From: Monosporascus cannonballus
Lineage: Eukaryota; Ascomycota; Sordariomycetes; Xylariales
Reading direction: 5' to 3'
Assembly (NCBI GenBank): GCA_004154925.1
Contig: QJNS01000012.1
Coordinates: 496,001-560,000 of the forward strand
DNA: 64,000 nucleotides
Below the pieces are notes generated by a model that was given only the letters and a program-made list of their open reading frames with translations, had not been told where the DNA came from and ran no database searches. A program made the translations under genes and the position numbers. Shown piece by piece: positions 24,337-37,583 of the stretch (the stretch's first letter is position 1; every line of letters starts with the position of its first letter).

Positions 24337-24370
24337 GGGCGTTAAGGGGGTGGTGCGTTGACCGGGGGTC
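24337..24370 (-). repeat. Right terminal inverted repeat of the pogo-type transposon
   Basis: Ends GGTGCGTTGACCGGGGGTC at 24370, the reverse complement of the left repeat. It is followed by TGACTTA rather than a TA dinucleotide. Confidence 0.9.
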
Positions 24371-26930
24371 TGACTTACACCTCAAAATAGGGAAACCATT
24401 GGCCGGGCTTAATCGACAAGACACACCCTGTGCTCCTGTCTGTAACGAGGCAAGCAGGTCTTACTTGTGATCTTGATGGATGTATACTTAAATTTTTGGG
24501 ATTCTTGAGGATGAGATCCCGAAGTGCCAAGAACCAAGTTCGGGTGTAACTTTTGAACACCTTTTCGTGGCCGAATGTCTAGCCAAAGCAATGCAGATGA
24601 ACCAGTTATATAGGAAGAGCCGCGCTAGTAACAACCATAAGCTTTGGTAATTATATAGCAATGTCTTCCATTTTATCAACCAGCTGGAATAGATAGCACT
24701 ATTAAGAATATTTTGTAAAAAAGGTTAAGGGGGGCTTACTTGGGCTGCAAAGGGGCTCAGGCCTACGTCTCACATCAACAGCTATAAAAGGCGATTCGAA
24801 CAATAACGTCGGAAGACGAAGCCTAACTTTGACACCAGTGTCTTAGGGACGTATATGCAAAGGTCGCAAGCTGGCAGCACTGAGCGTTACGCCTAGCGGA
24901 AGCAGCGTGACACCATTTCTTGCCACGATCCTTTTACCTTGTGCGTCGGCGCATATTTTGTACGTGCTGGTTCGTGGCATTTCTGGTTATCGCGGAGGAT
25001 AGGTATAGCATCGGCAGGAACTACTACCCTATCTACCATAGGGACAGGGCGGCGCCTCCGGAGTCAAGAAACAAGTCTTGACATGGCAGACGTATGCGGC
25101 GACACTGCCGTGGCACCGGTGATGTCTCTCGTGCGCATCCTCGTCCTTGCCCTCCGCCCACCTTACGCTAGTTTGGTGACACCATTGTTGATGGAGACAA
25201 GTATAGGATTCCTCTATTTTCAACTTCAAATCACAGTCGAGCATCGGCTTCGGATTTCCCAGTATCCGGCCATAACAGTTAAGCCACATTTTGTAAAGCA
25301 GATGGAATAATAAATCTCCAGCAGGGAATAATAGGTGGCTGATACGTCCTCATCGAGGAAGGCCCAATGATTATTTGGATTTCCCTTTCCCATCGAATCA
25401 CATTAAGATACGGTTGCTGGGAAGTATTGCTATGCGCCGCTTGAATATTTTAACTGGAGTCTTTGTTGTCTTGCGGATGCAACCGGATTGAATGGCGAAC
25501 GGAGTTCTAGTAGCAGGTAAAGAGTTCTTAAATATTGAAAACGCGGAAAGGAACTGGCGATGGGCACACCATGAGTTGAGTAAAGAAATATTTGCCATAT
25601 AGCAAGGCTGCCTAACGCCAGTTTCGAGTTTTATTGTAATAGCACACCACCAAAAGGGAGCTACGAAAGACGGAGACAGCCCGGGGTCTCCGAAGGAGAG
25701 CAATGACGATGACCATGAGCAAAGTCATGGTCATCCGAATCTAGTTGGGGACGGGACGAAGTGACAAGCTAACTGCTCCTAGGTTCCGAACATAGTCCGT
25801 CTCCGAATTCACTCGGGGTCCCATAAGCTTCGTTACGCAGGTGATGGAGGCTATCCCGAAATGGTATCAAGAGACACCTGGTAGTACAGAAATCTAGACT
25901 GTACGGCTGTACGACAAATGCCGGTAGGTTGTCCATACTTGCAACTCGCAGGAAGCATGCCCAGCTAGGAAGGGATAGATACGATCGACCGAGTCCTGAT
26001 AATGTGATAGTTAAGCATTGTGTGTCAAGGGATCCGTATATCAGCTAAGGCGTTCACTATTGGTGGGAGTTGTATTTGGCTATGTGGCGTCATCCGGGGC
26101 TCCTGACCGGATGGCAAAAGGGGCGTTAGATAGGACGAGGCAACCCCATCATAGTACCGCCTCAGCACGTTGAGCTTAATTGGCGGGAGTTCATTCAATG
26201 GTCGTCCACCTGCTTGCAAGTAGAGGTTAAATGGAGGAATCTTATCTAAACCTCACCGAGTGCAGTACTAATATTATTGCTGAACTGCTGGACTGACCAG
26301 TCGCCTGGAAACTTTACCACCCATATCACTGCAACCCACATACGGAGTGATCAATAGGACTAAGTGAAGAGGGCCTCTATTAAACCTTGCGCGGCATTTC
26401 CATGATAAGAGCATTAACAGCAGGCCTTGCATACTTGTCGCCAGGGTAACAACGGGCATGGAATCCCCAAAGGGCCCAAAAGAAGATGCACGCAGGTGAG
26501 CGCCACCTACAGATTAGCTAGCTTATTGACGACGGGACCGAAGGGATGTGACATGTTTCCTCGTGTCCGACACACCACCAGAAATGAATATTGTCATGGA
26601 GGCCCCGTGATGCCCTTGCCAGCCCATCCTTAGGCGCCCATGCACTGGAGAGGATATCTGGGTAATGTAAGGGCACATGCTCCTCGTATCGTCGGTTTCC
26701 GCGTCGGTACCGAACGTTTATAGGCTTGGAAAGAACTCGAGCTTCTGGGGGAAGCGAGGTTCTCACGCTATCAGCCGCATCATATCTACAAGTTGCCTCA
26801 GCTGCCTACTGCTCTTAAAACGAAATGAACCCGTCATCGAATTGGTAAAGACAGGCGTTCTTATGAATCTCTAAGACATGACCCGTATGCTTGGAAGTCT
26901 TAGTACGTCGGAAGTATTAAAAATATAACG
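24371..26930. other. GC-balanced island without a recognisable gene
   Basis: About 2.5 kb of near-normal composition between two RIP blocks. Short frames have protein-like stretches: minus 26025-26219 (GGRPLNELPPIKLNVLRRYY), minus 26518-26766 (EEHVPLHYPDILSSAWAPKD), plus 24939-25310 and minus 25398-25703. None is long or matches a family I know, and they do not join cleanly. A decayed host gene on the minus strand (about 26800-26000) is possible. Confidence 0.4.
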
Positions 26931-27335
26931 AAAATCATTTTTAATAATAGAATTATATATGAAAATAAATTAATTAATATTTATTAGCCAAAAGTATAAA
27001 GTTTTATTATTACTTTAATAATCGCATTATTTGTTTTGTGAAAATTAAAAGTTTTACTAAAGTTTTAAGAATATTTTACCAACTAGGTTTTTAATATATT
27101 TAATTATAGTAAAAATTGATAATTTTTTTTAAAAAAAACTTAAGTGTTTATATTTGCTAATAATATAGCAGTATATTTATAATTAGATCAATTCCTGTTA
27201 TTTCTTTTACTATTATCTAATAATATTTTATAATTGGTATTGCATAATTAAAATATTTTCAAAATATTAATTAATATGTTTATTACAGGTATAAAATTTT
27301 GGGATATTAAGGACGAAATTCATAATAATATTTAT
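26931..27335. other. AT-rich decayed sequence, no gene
   Basis: An abrupt composition change at about 26930. Stops occur in all frames and there is no match by eye to the Gypsy copies. It ends at TTTAT, the target duplication of the solo LTR. Confidence 0.5.
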
Positions 27336-27485
27336 TGTCACGGCGCTGTACGTCTCTTGGGTTTCTGGAAGATATTCTGTTGTTGCACGAGGAAGAAAGA
27401 AGAGAGCTATCTAACAAGCGCGTAGCGCTTGCGTATATATAGCGAAACGGCGGCTTAAATAAGCCGCTTTGCTAGTGCCGTAACA
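27336..27485 (-). repeat. Well-preserved solo LTR (150 bp), TSD TTTAT
   Basis: Ends are TGTCACGGCGC and GTGCCGTAACA, with TTTAT duplicated at 27331-27335 and 27486-27490. On the minus strand it starts TGTTACGGCAC, then has a TATATATA box and a CT-rich CTCTCTTCTTTCTTCC tract. The small 190-bp LTRs at 39239 and 51062 have the same arrangement, so minus orientation is inferred. It is GC-balanced in AT-rich surroundings, with no sign of RIP. Confidence 0.85.
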
Positions 27486-27490
27486 TTTAT

Positions 27491-29915
27491 TAATATTAAT
27501 AAAAATATCTTACCGATTTTCGAATGTTTTAAAAAATTTTACATGTACGCATTTTGGTAAATAAAGTTACATTAAATTATGAATTTATATTAAGGGATAA
27601 TTCATTATTAAAATAAAAATTAATTAGTAATGTGGTTTTATTTTAATTATTTAAAATACATATAATTTCAGGCCTTTTTAGTACAATTACTATCATATTT
27701 AATATGTATTCATAGTACCAGAAATTTTTGTAAAAACATTTTTGTCAATATTGATATTTAATTTATTTTTCATTTTTCTATCCTTTATACGACAACCAAT
27801 TTTTCGGAATTTTCGCTTTCGTTATCAATATTCGCCTTATTAATATTTCTATTATTACCATTTCCGTTATTAAATTTAAATCCAAAACCGTTAAAATATA
27901 ATACGCATAAAGTTTGCGGTTATATATTTACCGATTTGCTTAATTAATAATACCTAGTATAAAATTAAAAATATTAATTATTTTAATTTTTATAATCTAT
28001 TATCTTATCTTGAAGTTATGCATATTAAAACAACTTTATATTATTATTATTTAAATTTTTATTATTATTATGATTTAGAATTATAATTATATAAATATCT
28101 AAAGTTGGATATTTCGTAAAATTAACAGAACAAAATTAAAACCAAAATTTTAAAATATTATTTAATTGCAAAAGATAAAATATAATATCTGTAAATTTTA
28201 AAGTTATCGTAAATATGTATAATTTGAAAGATTTTAAATTTCGGTTTTAATAAATTTAAATAAAGAATTTGAAGAAAAGTTATTTATATATGCCTTGTTT
28301 TTCAAATTATACGCCTAAATTTATATAAATTATAAACAAAATGGAAATCGCTTTCGTCTATAACGTGGTTTAATTTTTAATTATAGTTTAATTTTGCGCA
28401 ATTTTTAAACCCCATTTTTCAACGTGGTATTATAAAATATATCATATATTAAAAGTTAAATTTTTTTAAAAATATATCAACTCTTTATAGTGGACAAATT
28501 TTGAATAAAATATTAACATACATTATTATGTTGATAAATATATTTATACTTAATTTGAACTCAGATCGACAACGTTTAAAATACAAATCGAATAAAAAGG
28601 TATTAATTATATTAAAATTTTGAAACAATTTAAATAAGGAAATAAGAAAATAAAAAATGCAAGTAAAAAAGGGACATTATAATAATTTAAATAATACAAA
28701 AAATAAATATATTAATAAAAGATTTTACTACCTTAAAGTAATAGAAATGTTGAAACTTTTAAATTTTGTTTTACAAATAATGCGTTTAATAATTAATAAA
28801 ATATTTCTGTATTTTAATTGTTTTACAACAGTTAATAATATATATATTTATATATATATATAAATTAAGATTTTAACTTTTTTGAAGCCTAATACCTTTT
28901 TAAAGAAATATATATGTAATTATATTTTTATTAAAACATTTGAGAAAAAGTATTTTTCATATTTTACGTTAAAATCTTTTTATATGATATATTTTAGGAC
29001 GGAACGGTCTTTATAGGAGAAATTTTACGAAATAAGCCTTTTAATTTTAAAGGAAATACAGTTTTTAATATTATTATCGGCATGTATTCGCTTCAATTAA
29101 ATTGGTAAAAACATTGCCTTTTGCGTTTTAAAAAAAGTAAATATAGAACAGAAATTATCGGATACATTTATTAATAATACAAAAAACCACATATTTATAT
29201 ATTAAATCATTTATTTGTTTAATAATTGTAAAACCCCCTGATTTTACAGCGTGTATTTTGAATATAGTTGTCCAAGACTATGTTATTTATCATAAACACG
29301 GAAATCTTCTAATTACTGAAATTAAATTAAAACGGATTATATTTACAATAATACTAATTCATTAAATTTACGATTATAGATATTAATACCGTTTGGTTTT
29401 ACATTAACATAAAATTATTGTGATATAAAAATTCTATATTAATTTAAATGTTTAAGATACATTTAATATTAATAAAAATTTATAGCCGAAACCAAACGTA
29501 TTTAAGTTATAATAGGGCATAATCGAAAAACCGATATTAAATTTATATTAACAATTTAAGATAATGCTTATTTAAAATACATCTAAACCAGTAGTATAAC
29601 AGTTTTTGAAAAATGTATTTTAATTTCGTATTTCATTATTGAATTAAAATACATTAATAAAAATTGATCATTTAGCATTTAATTTTACGATATATATTTC
29701 CTAAATATTAAATATAAGAGTTGAAATTTTTATCGGCATCTATTTTAATCGGTACATTTTAATTAATAAGAAACAAAAGTTTTCCAAAAATATATATTTG
29801 TTTTTAACTTTTTTTCAACGCAAAGAGGCATCAAATCTTTTTTAAACAAATTTAATGATAATTAATAATAAAACGTTAAATTTATCGACGCCGAATATAT
29901 GTTATGAAGTTTTTT
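27491..29915. other. AT-rich decayed sequence, unclassified
   Basis: No supported gene. Stops occur in all frames, and a TA-rich run lies at about 28838-28862. A minus-strand Asn-rich stretch near 27800-27880 is low complexity. Presumably RIP-decayed repeat, but no family could be assigned. Confidence 0.45.
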
Positions 29916-30284
29916 TGGTAACAGCTAGGCGGTTTAACCAACTATTAAACCTGAGTCGTACAGGTTTATGTTAGCAGAAATATTGTTGGACTTTTAAGTA
30001 AGAAAATGATTTAATTATATTTCGTAATACCAAAAGTTTTTGGTTAACGAAATTATATTATAAGCTAAGCTTATCTAAATTATGAAAATAATAAACGTAT
30101 ATATCTTCTTATAGATCCTATTAAATCCCTTAGATTGCTTCGGATCTATACTGGATAATTTCATGGATCCCGTTAGATCTCTTAGATCATATCGGATCCA
30201 TATCACGCAACCTTTGACCCACTTGGGTCCTATTTTGGTTACTTCGCGACCGTTTCCGAAACCCCTCCTAGTTAGACTATAACA
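29916..30284 (-). repeat. 3' LTR of G4 (about 369 bp)
   Basis: Left edge TGGTAACAGCTAGGCGG has one extra base relative to TGTAACGGCTAGGCGG; right edge GACTATAACA. The first 200 bp match the other LTRs of the family. The rest is different and contains repeated GATC-type blocks (TTAGATCATATCGGATCC), so it represents a separate LTR subfamily. Confidence 0.8.
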
Positions 30285-30303
30285 CGATCTCCCTTTTCCC
30301 CAA

Positions 30304-30657
30304 TGTTACGACCTAACGGGCTACGGCCTACAGAAACGGTCCTCGACAAAGACAAGCCAAGAAAAGACAGTGGGTCAAGTGACGTGATGGATCATTAACT
30401 TACTGGTGGTGAGCCAGTGAGCCGGATTACCAACTTATTGGTGGTAAGCCAGTAAGCCGGATTAGGATATATACGTTTATTATTTCCATAATTTAGATAA
30501 TAGTAGTTTGTAATAACAATTCGTTACTTAAGGTACTTTTAGTATTACGAGACGTAATACGTTATTATATTTATTACTTAGATTTTTATAATATTGCTGT
30601 TAATATAAACCCGTATAATTAAGGTTTAATAATTGGTTAAACCGCTTAACCGTTAAA
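30304..30657 (+). repeat. 5' LTR of G5 (354 bp)
   Basis: Starts TGTTACGACCTAACGGGC, nearly unmutated. The inner end (GCTTAACCGTTAAA) is RIP-altered relative to GCCTAGCCGTCACA. Contains two copies of a roughly 36-bp unit with GAGCCAGTGAGCCGGATTA at about 30395-30465. Confidence 0.9.
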
Positions 30658-30744
30658 TTTTAAGCAATATCGCTGATATTATATTTATTAATAAACAGCT
30701 CAAATAACTTATTTACCAAATCCTTAATAACCCAAATATTAACA

Positions 30745-33700
30745 TGGAATCCGAAGAAAAAAAGGAGCAATTTTGCCTTTTTCGTGAAAAAGATCTTCGA
30801 CGCCTGGATACCATAAATAAACGTATTGTTTAGGTTAAAAAGGATAATAATAACCGTATAATATCCTTTTAAGCCGCTTACAAGAAATTAAAGAGAAAAA
30901 ATTCCAGAAACAGGAAAATCTTTTCGAACTAATTAAGTTATTTAATTAAAGTTTACTAAAAAACCGGAAATTTTTTTTAAAATTTTTAAGCCAGACCTTT
31001 TCGACGAAATTTTAATCGAGTTATAATTATTTTTAACTTAATACCAAATATATTTCTGGTATTTTTTTATTCGAGTAATTATGTTTATTATACAAATTAA
31101 ACTTACAGTAAAACGATTTACCGGAGGCGAAATTATTTAATTTAAACTTAATATAAGAAAATACGTTATTTTGTTAATTGAAAAAACGAAATCTGAAAAA
31201 AATACGAAAATATAATAATTACGAATAATTCGATTACATATTAATAAAGATTTTCAAAATAATAAACGAAGAAATAAAAGCCGAAATATAACTCTAATAA
31301 TTATAATAAAAATATAATATGTAATTATAATAATACGTTTGTTTAATTAATTTTTAAGATAAATTAAAGATAAAAAATATTAAAAGCAAAAATTTTAAAT
31401 GGCCTAAAAATACAAAAGAAATTTTTTAAACTTAATTAGCCTAATTATTTATCGGATTATATCGTTATAACAATTAAGATTAGCGATCGATAATACGTTT
31501 AACGTATTAGAAATACTCCAAAAAATAATAATAAATTCCGATATATGGTTAATATTAACGTTTTTCGACGTAATAACACTTTTTACAATACGGAATTAAG
31601 ACTTATGGAATTAAAAGTTATTTATAAAAAAGATTAAAACCCAACCAAATATTTTAATTACAAGAAAATAGGACATGAAGCAATATGGTATAAAATACTT
31701 AAAACAACCCTATTAAGACATTTAAAAATCTGTATTAAAGGGAAAATTCAAAGAGAACTAAAAAAAGGAAGCAAATTTATTAATATAATTCGGTGTATAT
31801 ACTTACCGGGCGATTTATGGCAAAATATCCGATAAAAATACGCAAGACTAGGAAATTAACTAAGTAGACATTACGAATATAATAAGAAAAATTATAAAGA
31901 TAATTACGCGAATATTAGGATTAAATAAAAAAGTTTATTATGAAACTTCTAATACAAATGGCAAAATATATATTATATAGTATTGACGGCAAAAATGTCG
32001 TAATGACGATGAATAAAAGGAATATATTTAAGGAAGAATTACCTGTATATATTGGAAAGGGCTTGATTTTCCAAACCGAACTGGAAATAATAAAGTTCAA
32101 AAATAATAATATATCATATTTTCGCTTTACAATCCTAAAACATATTTATTAACTGGCCGAAATAAAAACATAACCCGAAAAAAATAATACCCGTAAAAAA
32201 CATCTTTGGTTTTTATAAATAATACAATTATTAAACCGAAAGATTTAGTTTAGCATATAATGGGAAAATATTATTAAACAGTTATGATAAATTTCCAGTT
32301 TTCATTAATATTTATTATAAATTTCAACCAAAAATTTATTTAAAGGAAAAATATAATAATTCATAACCCAATTTTAAAATAACAGTTAATATAATGGACA
32401 ATAAGATATGGTCGAAGTTATAAGAAAATAATTTACCTAATAAAAAATTATAACAAACTAAAAAATAATTAATATAGTTCGAAGAAATAATATACCGGTA
32501 ATAATAACAGATATAGCAGCTTAACGTATTATATATAAAAATATATATAAAATTTGGTAAATTCGAAAAGAAATTTAAAAGAGGTATTTACAAAAAAGCC
32601 GTAAAATAACGAAATTTATAAAAAAACTAAAAAATTCTTAAAGAAGGATTTTAAATATAACGATAAAAACCATTAATAATTTTATTGTTTTACATATACG
32701 AATCGGAACGTATTAATATACCGTAATCGTAAATTAGGGAGCTTTAGATAGAAATTATATTATATTAAATATAATTAATAAGGTTAATTTGGTATAAGAA
32801 TATTTATTAAAACCTTATATAACGATAAATACCAAAAGTTTAAAATTCATTTATAATAACGGAAATATTATATACGAAATTAACTTTTTCGAAGTTTTTA
32901 TTTAAGGACTATTAAATAATTAATTTCGATATTGTTGTATTTAGGAATTACGATATAATTTTTGGATTATTATAGATACGTTACTACGGAATTTTATTTA
33001 ATAAAAGGATTTATTAAATAAGGTTTCTTTTATACTTTATTAGCGGATAAAACAATTAAGATTTTAATATTGGATCAAAAATGGCGATAAATATAAATAT
33101 AACGATATAATAAAAAGCTTATTACTTATAGGGATAAAATATTAAAAAATAAATATTAAAAAAGAATATAACATATGGTTATTATTATCAGAACAAAATT
33201 AAAGTAATTAAATAACGATTTAAAATAACAGCTTTAAAGATTAAAAAAATAAATTAATATATTATTATAATATTCCAGATACTAATAGCTTTCCAAAAGG
33301 GAACTTATTACGAAATTACTAGAATATAACGTATAAAATTATGAAATAATTTTTAAAAAATATTTTCGACGAAGTTTTACTTAATTGATAATTTTAACGT
33401 AAACGAATTACGCATTTTTAAAAAAGACTTTAAAAATTGGTTACAAAAAGGATATATTCGATTTTCGAAATTACTAATAAAGTATTTAATATTTTCAGTA
33501 TCAAAAAAGAAACGAAAAATTACGATTTATGGTTAATTATCGGCATTGAAAACATATTATTATTAAAAAATTAAATATTATTATTTTTGAGTACTGAAAT
33601 AAAAAACCGATTTTATAACATTTAATACTTAAGAGCATTCGATATTAAAAATAAATATAACCTGATTAAAATTAAAGAAAATACGAATAAAAATAACTTT

Positions 33701-36070
33701 TAAAATAAAATAAAAATCATTTAAATATTTGTTTACATGAATAAGATTTATAAACGTACTAGTAATTTTTTAATAAATAATTCGCTATATATTACGAAAT
33801 TATTTTGATATTTTCGTTATTTATTACTTCAACGATATTTCTAATGTTTAAAAAATTAATAAAATATACACAAAATATATTTATAAAGTTTTCTACGTGT
33901 TACAAAACGTAAAGCTATTTATTAATACAAAAGATTTAATTTTATGGTTCAAAAGAAAAATATTTAAAATATATTATTATTTTTAAAAATATTAGCCTAA
34001 GTTTTAATAACCGTTATAATTATAAAATAATGAATATTAATTACGGTTATAAACGTACAAATAATATTTAAATTCGCTAATTATTATAAAAACGTTATTT
34101 CAAATTTTCATAAAATAATTATATTGTTAACGAAGTTGATAAAAAGGTTTTTGAAATAAATACAGAAAATAAAAAACGTTTCCAAATATTAAAAATACGA
34201 TAATTAACAAATTAATATTAATTGAATATAATTTAACATACCTTATTAAATAAAAAACTAATATTTCGAATTACTCGTTAAACGTAACAATTAAATAACA
34301 AAATAATAAAGGAAATTATATTTTATTACATTTTTATATAACTTAAAGAGAACTAAATTTAATTGCGGTATTGTAAATAAGAAATATATAATTATTATTG
34401 TGGCTTTTCGAAAGTTTAGGTATTTCTTAAATAGAAACGTATACTGAATTAAGGTTTATACGGATTATTAAAATATTATCCGTTTGATTATAAATATATA
34501 AAATTTATAGGACGATAATTAAAATAGGGAAAAATTTGACGAATTTGGATTTCGTTATTATTTATAAAAAAAAGCTCAGAAACTAGCAAAATTAATATTT
34601 TAAGCAAGTAATTAACTTTCCAAAGATATAATGAAAATTAATTATATAATTTTCGATATTATTATAAAAACTCTTTACACCCGTAACAAATTAAGATAGT
34701 TCGGACGTTACCTTTTAATATATATTAAAAATTTTAACAATATAATAATAATTTCATAAAAAACAAAACACCGACAAAATAGAATTTCCCAAAAATTACT
34801 GAAAGCTTTTGATATAAAATATATATAAATATTAGTTAGTTATATAGATATTTAAAGATTTATAACATCATAAAACGATTTCGATACCCATATTTTTTTT
34901 TAAAAAAAATAAACTTAATAATACAGAAAATTATACAGTAATATAATATTTAAGCTAAAACAAAAACTCGACGATATAAGCCATATTAAAAATTATAACT
35001 ATTATTAAGTGCAAAATAATTATATTATTTAATTTTATTTAATTTTATTACTAAACCTCTTATATTTTAAAATCCCGCAATGAAAATAAAATGCTATAAT
35101 TTTTTCATTATTATTAATCGAGTTAAAATTGTTTCTCATTTTTTTTTACCATATTATAAGTCTATATATGCCGAATAAATAACATAAATTTTTAAAATTA
35201 TATTTTCAGTGTGCACGGATGATTAATAAAAATTATTTTAAATAGAAATTGATACTTATAATTAAATTTTAATATACTGTAATAATATAAATTAATTTAT
35301 ATCATAAATTATTTACCATATTTAAACATTAAATGGACAGACAAATTCAACAGATACATTTAAATTTAAAGGCTTGTTTGTAATATTATATTAATGACAA
35401 ATAAAGTATTTACATTAAAGTTTTTGAGGTATACATTTAATTTATATTATTAATTATTATAAACATAGTAGAATAATAATTCTAAATATAAATTTTGGTT
35501 TTATTCTAAAAGTTTATTAAAAAGCACATAATGATAGTTTAATTAATACCAAAATAATATATCCGTTAAAACAGCTTAAATAAATATATTAAAAATTAAA
35601 AATACAATTAGAATTCGGACGTAATTAAACAAATAAATACTATAAATAGAAAAAGTTAAAAAACTTAACCTTCAAAAAAGAGAAAATAATTTTTTAACCA
35701 CAAAAAACGTCTCAATAAAACGACCTAATAAAAAACGTAATTTCAAATATATCGATCTATATAAAAGCGCCAAAAAATCTTAAAAAATAATTACTAACTA
35801 CAATATTTACCTAAAGTTAAATTTTATATACTTTTTAACGTTTCTTTATTCGAAGTATTAATAAATATAATTAAAGTATATATAATATAAACCAATATAA
35901 AGGTAAAAAGCAATACGATATACGAAACGGAAAAAACTTTCGATACACGGAAATAAAACGTATTTATTTAGTACTTAATTAAGTAAAAAAACAATCCGGA
36001 TTCGGAAAATGCCTAAAATTATACCAAAAATCTTATTAACACTTAACGCTTATTAAAAAATTTTTTCACC
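30745..36070 (+). pseudogene. gag-pol of G5 (decayed)
   Basis: gag opens at 30745 with MESEEKKEQFCLFREKDLRR. A zinc knuckle at 31650-31691 reads YFNYKKIGHEAIWY, the Cys positions now Tyr (TGC/TGT to TAC/TAT). In RT the catalytic block is YFND at 33825-33836 (Asp to Asn), after a FDIKNKYNLIKIKE segment. Integrase tail and chromodomain lie at about 35640-36070, aligning with 1-440. Stops are frequent. Typical Ty3/Gypsy order. Confidence 0.82.
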
Positions 36071-36560
36071 AGTAACGACGGAATTACCCGATATAATAAC
36101 GTTCCAATCTATACGTTCCAATCTATAAGATCCAAGGAAAAAAACCTTTGGTCTACCGTATTCCAATTAATATCGTCCACCTTACCCAAAATTTGTATTT
36201 CGATTACGGACATTAATTCCAAATAAGCAAAATCGTTAAATTTGTTTAACGATTAAAGGGCCCGGTTAACAAATTTAGTACTTTCGGATTAATAATATTA
36301 ACGTTACCGCCGTATACAAGAAAATCGCGTTAAAAATTCGGCTAAAACTTTTTTTGCCGTTAATTTCTTTTTTTAATCAGCGAACCTCGGCGACATAACA
36401 GTTAATTATGGATATAAAAATTCCATTTTTATTATAGGAACGCCTTTTACATACGCATTCCTTATAACGTAATACCTTTTTTATTAATTAACAATCGAAA
36501 TATTGGGAAAAACAAAAAAAACTAAAATATACCGACGGAATTTTTAAACTTAATTAAATT
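36042..36560 (-). pseudogene. Antisense accessory ORF, copy in G5 (most decayed)
   Basis: Minus-strand blocks such as GVPIIKMEFLYP, KKLTAKKVLAEFLTRF and GGNVNIINPKVLNLL align with the same blocks in the copy at 41971-42533 (INVNIINFKIRNLL). The N-terminal part is not traceable because this end of the element is damaged. Frame changes and stops are numerous. Confidence 0.5.
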
Positions 36561-36564
36561 AACC

Positions 36565-36912
36565 AAGGTAACCCGCTAAATAGTTTTGCGGGAATAAAAC
36601 TTAAAATGTCAAGAAAAAATAGTAGGTTAAGTTACGTAATAAATTATTAACTTACTGATAATAAGTTAATAAGCCGGATTATTAATTTATTGGTAATAAA
36701 CCAGTAAGCCGGATTAAGATATATACGTTTATTATTTCCATAATTTAAATAGCCAAAATTTATAATAATAATTCGTTATTACCTAAGGCACCCTTTGTAT
36801 TGCGAAACGTAATACGTTATTGTATTCATTGTTTAGATTTCTACGACACTCCTGCCAACATAAACCCGTACGACTAAGGTTTAATAGTTGGTTAAACCGC
36901 CTAGCCGTCACA
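36565..36912 (+). repeat. 3' LTR of G5, left edge uncertain
   Basis: The right end matches other family LTRs (GGTTTAATAGTTGGTTAAACC to CCGTCACA). The left 60 to 80 bp are so altered or rearranged that the start TGTTACGACC cannot be placed. The inner half is heavily TpA-rich, the outer half well preserved. Confidence 0.75.
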
Positions 36913-36966
36913 CCCAAATCTTGTCTTCAAGACTTTTTCCAGTAAGTTCTTTTTTTATCTGCCATT

Positions 36967-37583
36967 ATGTCCAGCCGAATTGTTAAGAATCGCAGGCGTA
37001 TTAAATTTTTTTTAAAAAAAGTACAAGGCCTTGGTTTGTTACGTTTTTAATTCCGGTTTTAAAGTTATGCCTTATATACCTTATTTCCGTACTAGTAACT
37101 TATGTATTATGTTGGATAATATAACGCGTTATTAGCAATATATTGTTAAAAAACCGCATTACGATAATTCTGGTATTCCCTGTTTTTCCTTAAATAATAT
37201 TAATAAAAAAACTAAAACGTTTAAAAATTAAAAAATTTTCCGCCCGTTAATACTTACGTAATATTCGTTAAGAATTATTGATAATATTTCCTCGTTTAAA
37301 TAGGGCGTTATTTGGTTTAGAATGTTTTTGTACTTAATAGGATTTCTTTTGTAAAAGGGGTATAAAATAGTTAATTAAGGTTTTTAATTTCTGAATAAAT
37401 TAAAAAAAGAAAAAAACCGATTATTTACAGGTAAAACGCGATCATTTAGAATCTAAACTTCGTAATGCTTTTCCTACATAGTTTTATTTTTCAGCCCTTA
37501 TTGTAAACGTAAATTAGGATACGATTATTTCTAGCGGTTCCGTCGTTGGTAATAAAAATTCCTTAATAAATGCTGGGCGTTAA
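36967..37583 (+). pseudogene. Antisense accessory ORF, copy in G4
   Basis: Opens with an intact ATG: MSSRIVKNRRRIKFFLKK. Continues across frame changes with MPYIPYFRTSN, QYIVKKPHYDNSG, KGYKIVN-GF and NKLKKEKNR, ending DTIISSGSVVGNKNSLINAG before a TAA at 37581-37583. These blocks match the copies in G1, G3 and the element at 41499-47944. It gives the clearest N-terminus of the family. Confidence 0.6.

Larger units (their letters stand above)
15715..24370 (-). mobile_element. pogo/Fot1-type DNA transposon, split by a Gypsy insertion
   Basis: The two ends are inverted copies. The first 26 bp (starting GACCCCCGGTCAACGCACC) are identical, and 33 of 34 match. Removing the Gypsy element and one duplicated TTAAT leaves about 1.9 kb, the usual size of Fot1-like elements. 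The interior on the minus strand encodes a decayed DDE transposase. TA precedes the left end at 15713-15714, as expected for pogo elements, but TG follows the right end, so the duplication is not perfect. The ends stay GC-rich while the interior is strongly RIP-mutated. Confidence 0.85.
30304..36912 (+). mobile_element. RIP-decayed chromodomain Gypsy element (copy G5), TSD CCCAA
   Basis: Plus-strand element of 6.6 kb inside the polypurine tract of G4. CCCAA is duplicated at 30299-30303 and 36913-36917. The 5' LTR is 30304-30657 (TGTTACGACC to CCGTTAAA) and the 3' LTR ends GCCGTCACA at 36912. Contains gag from about 30745 and pol to about 36070, with the accessory frame antisense at about 36042-36560. 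It is in opposite orientation to its host, a relative of the same family. Confidence 0.9.

Noticed and set aside
24780..24800. GTTCGAATC-like T-loop on the minus strand suggesting a tRNA
   Set aside because: No acceptor stem, D-loop or anticodon arm at the proper spacing.
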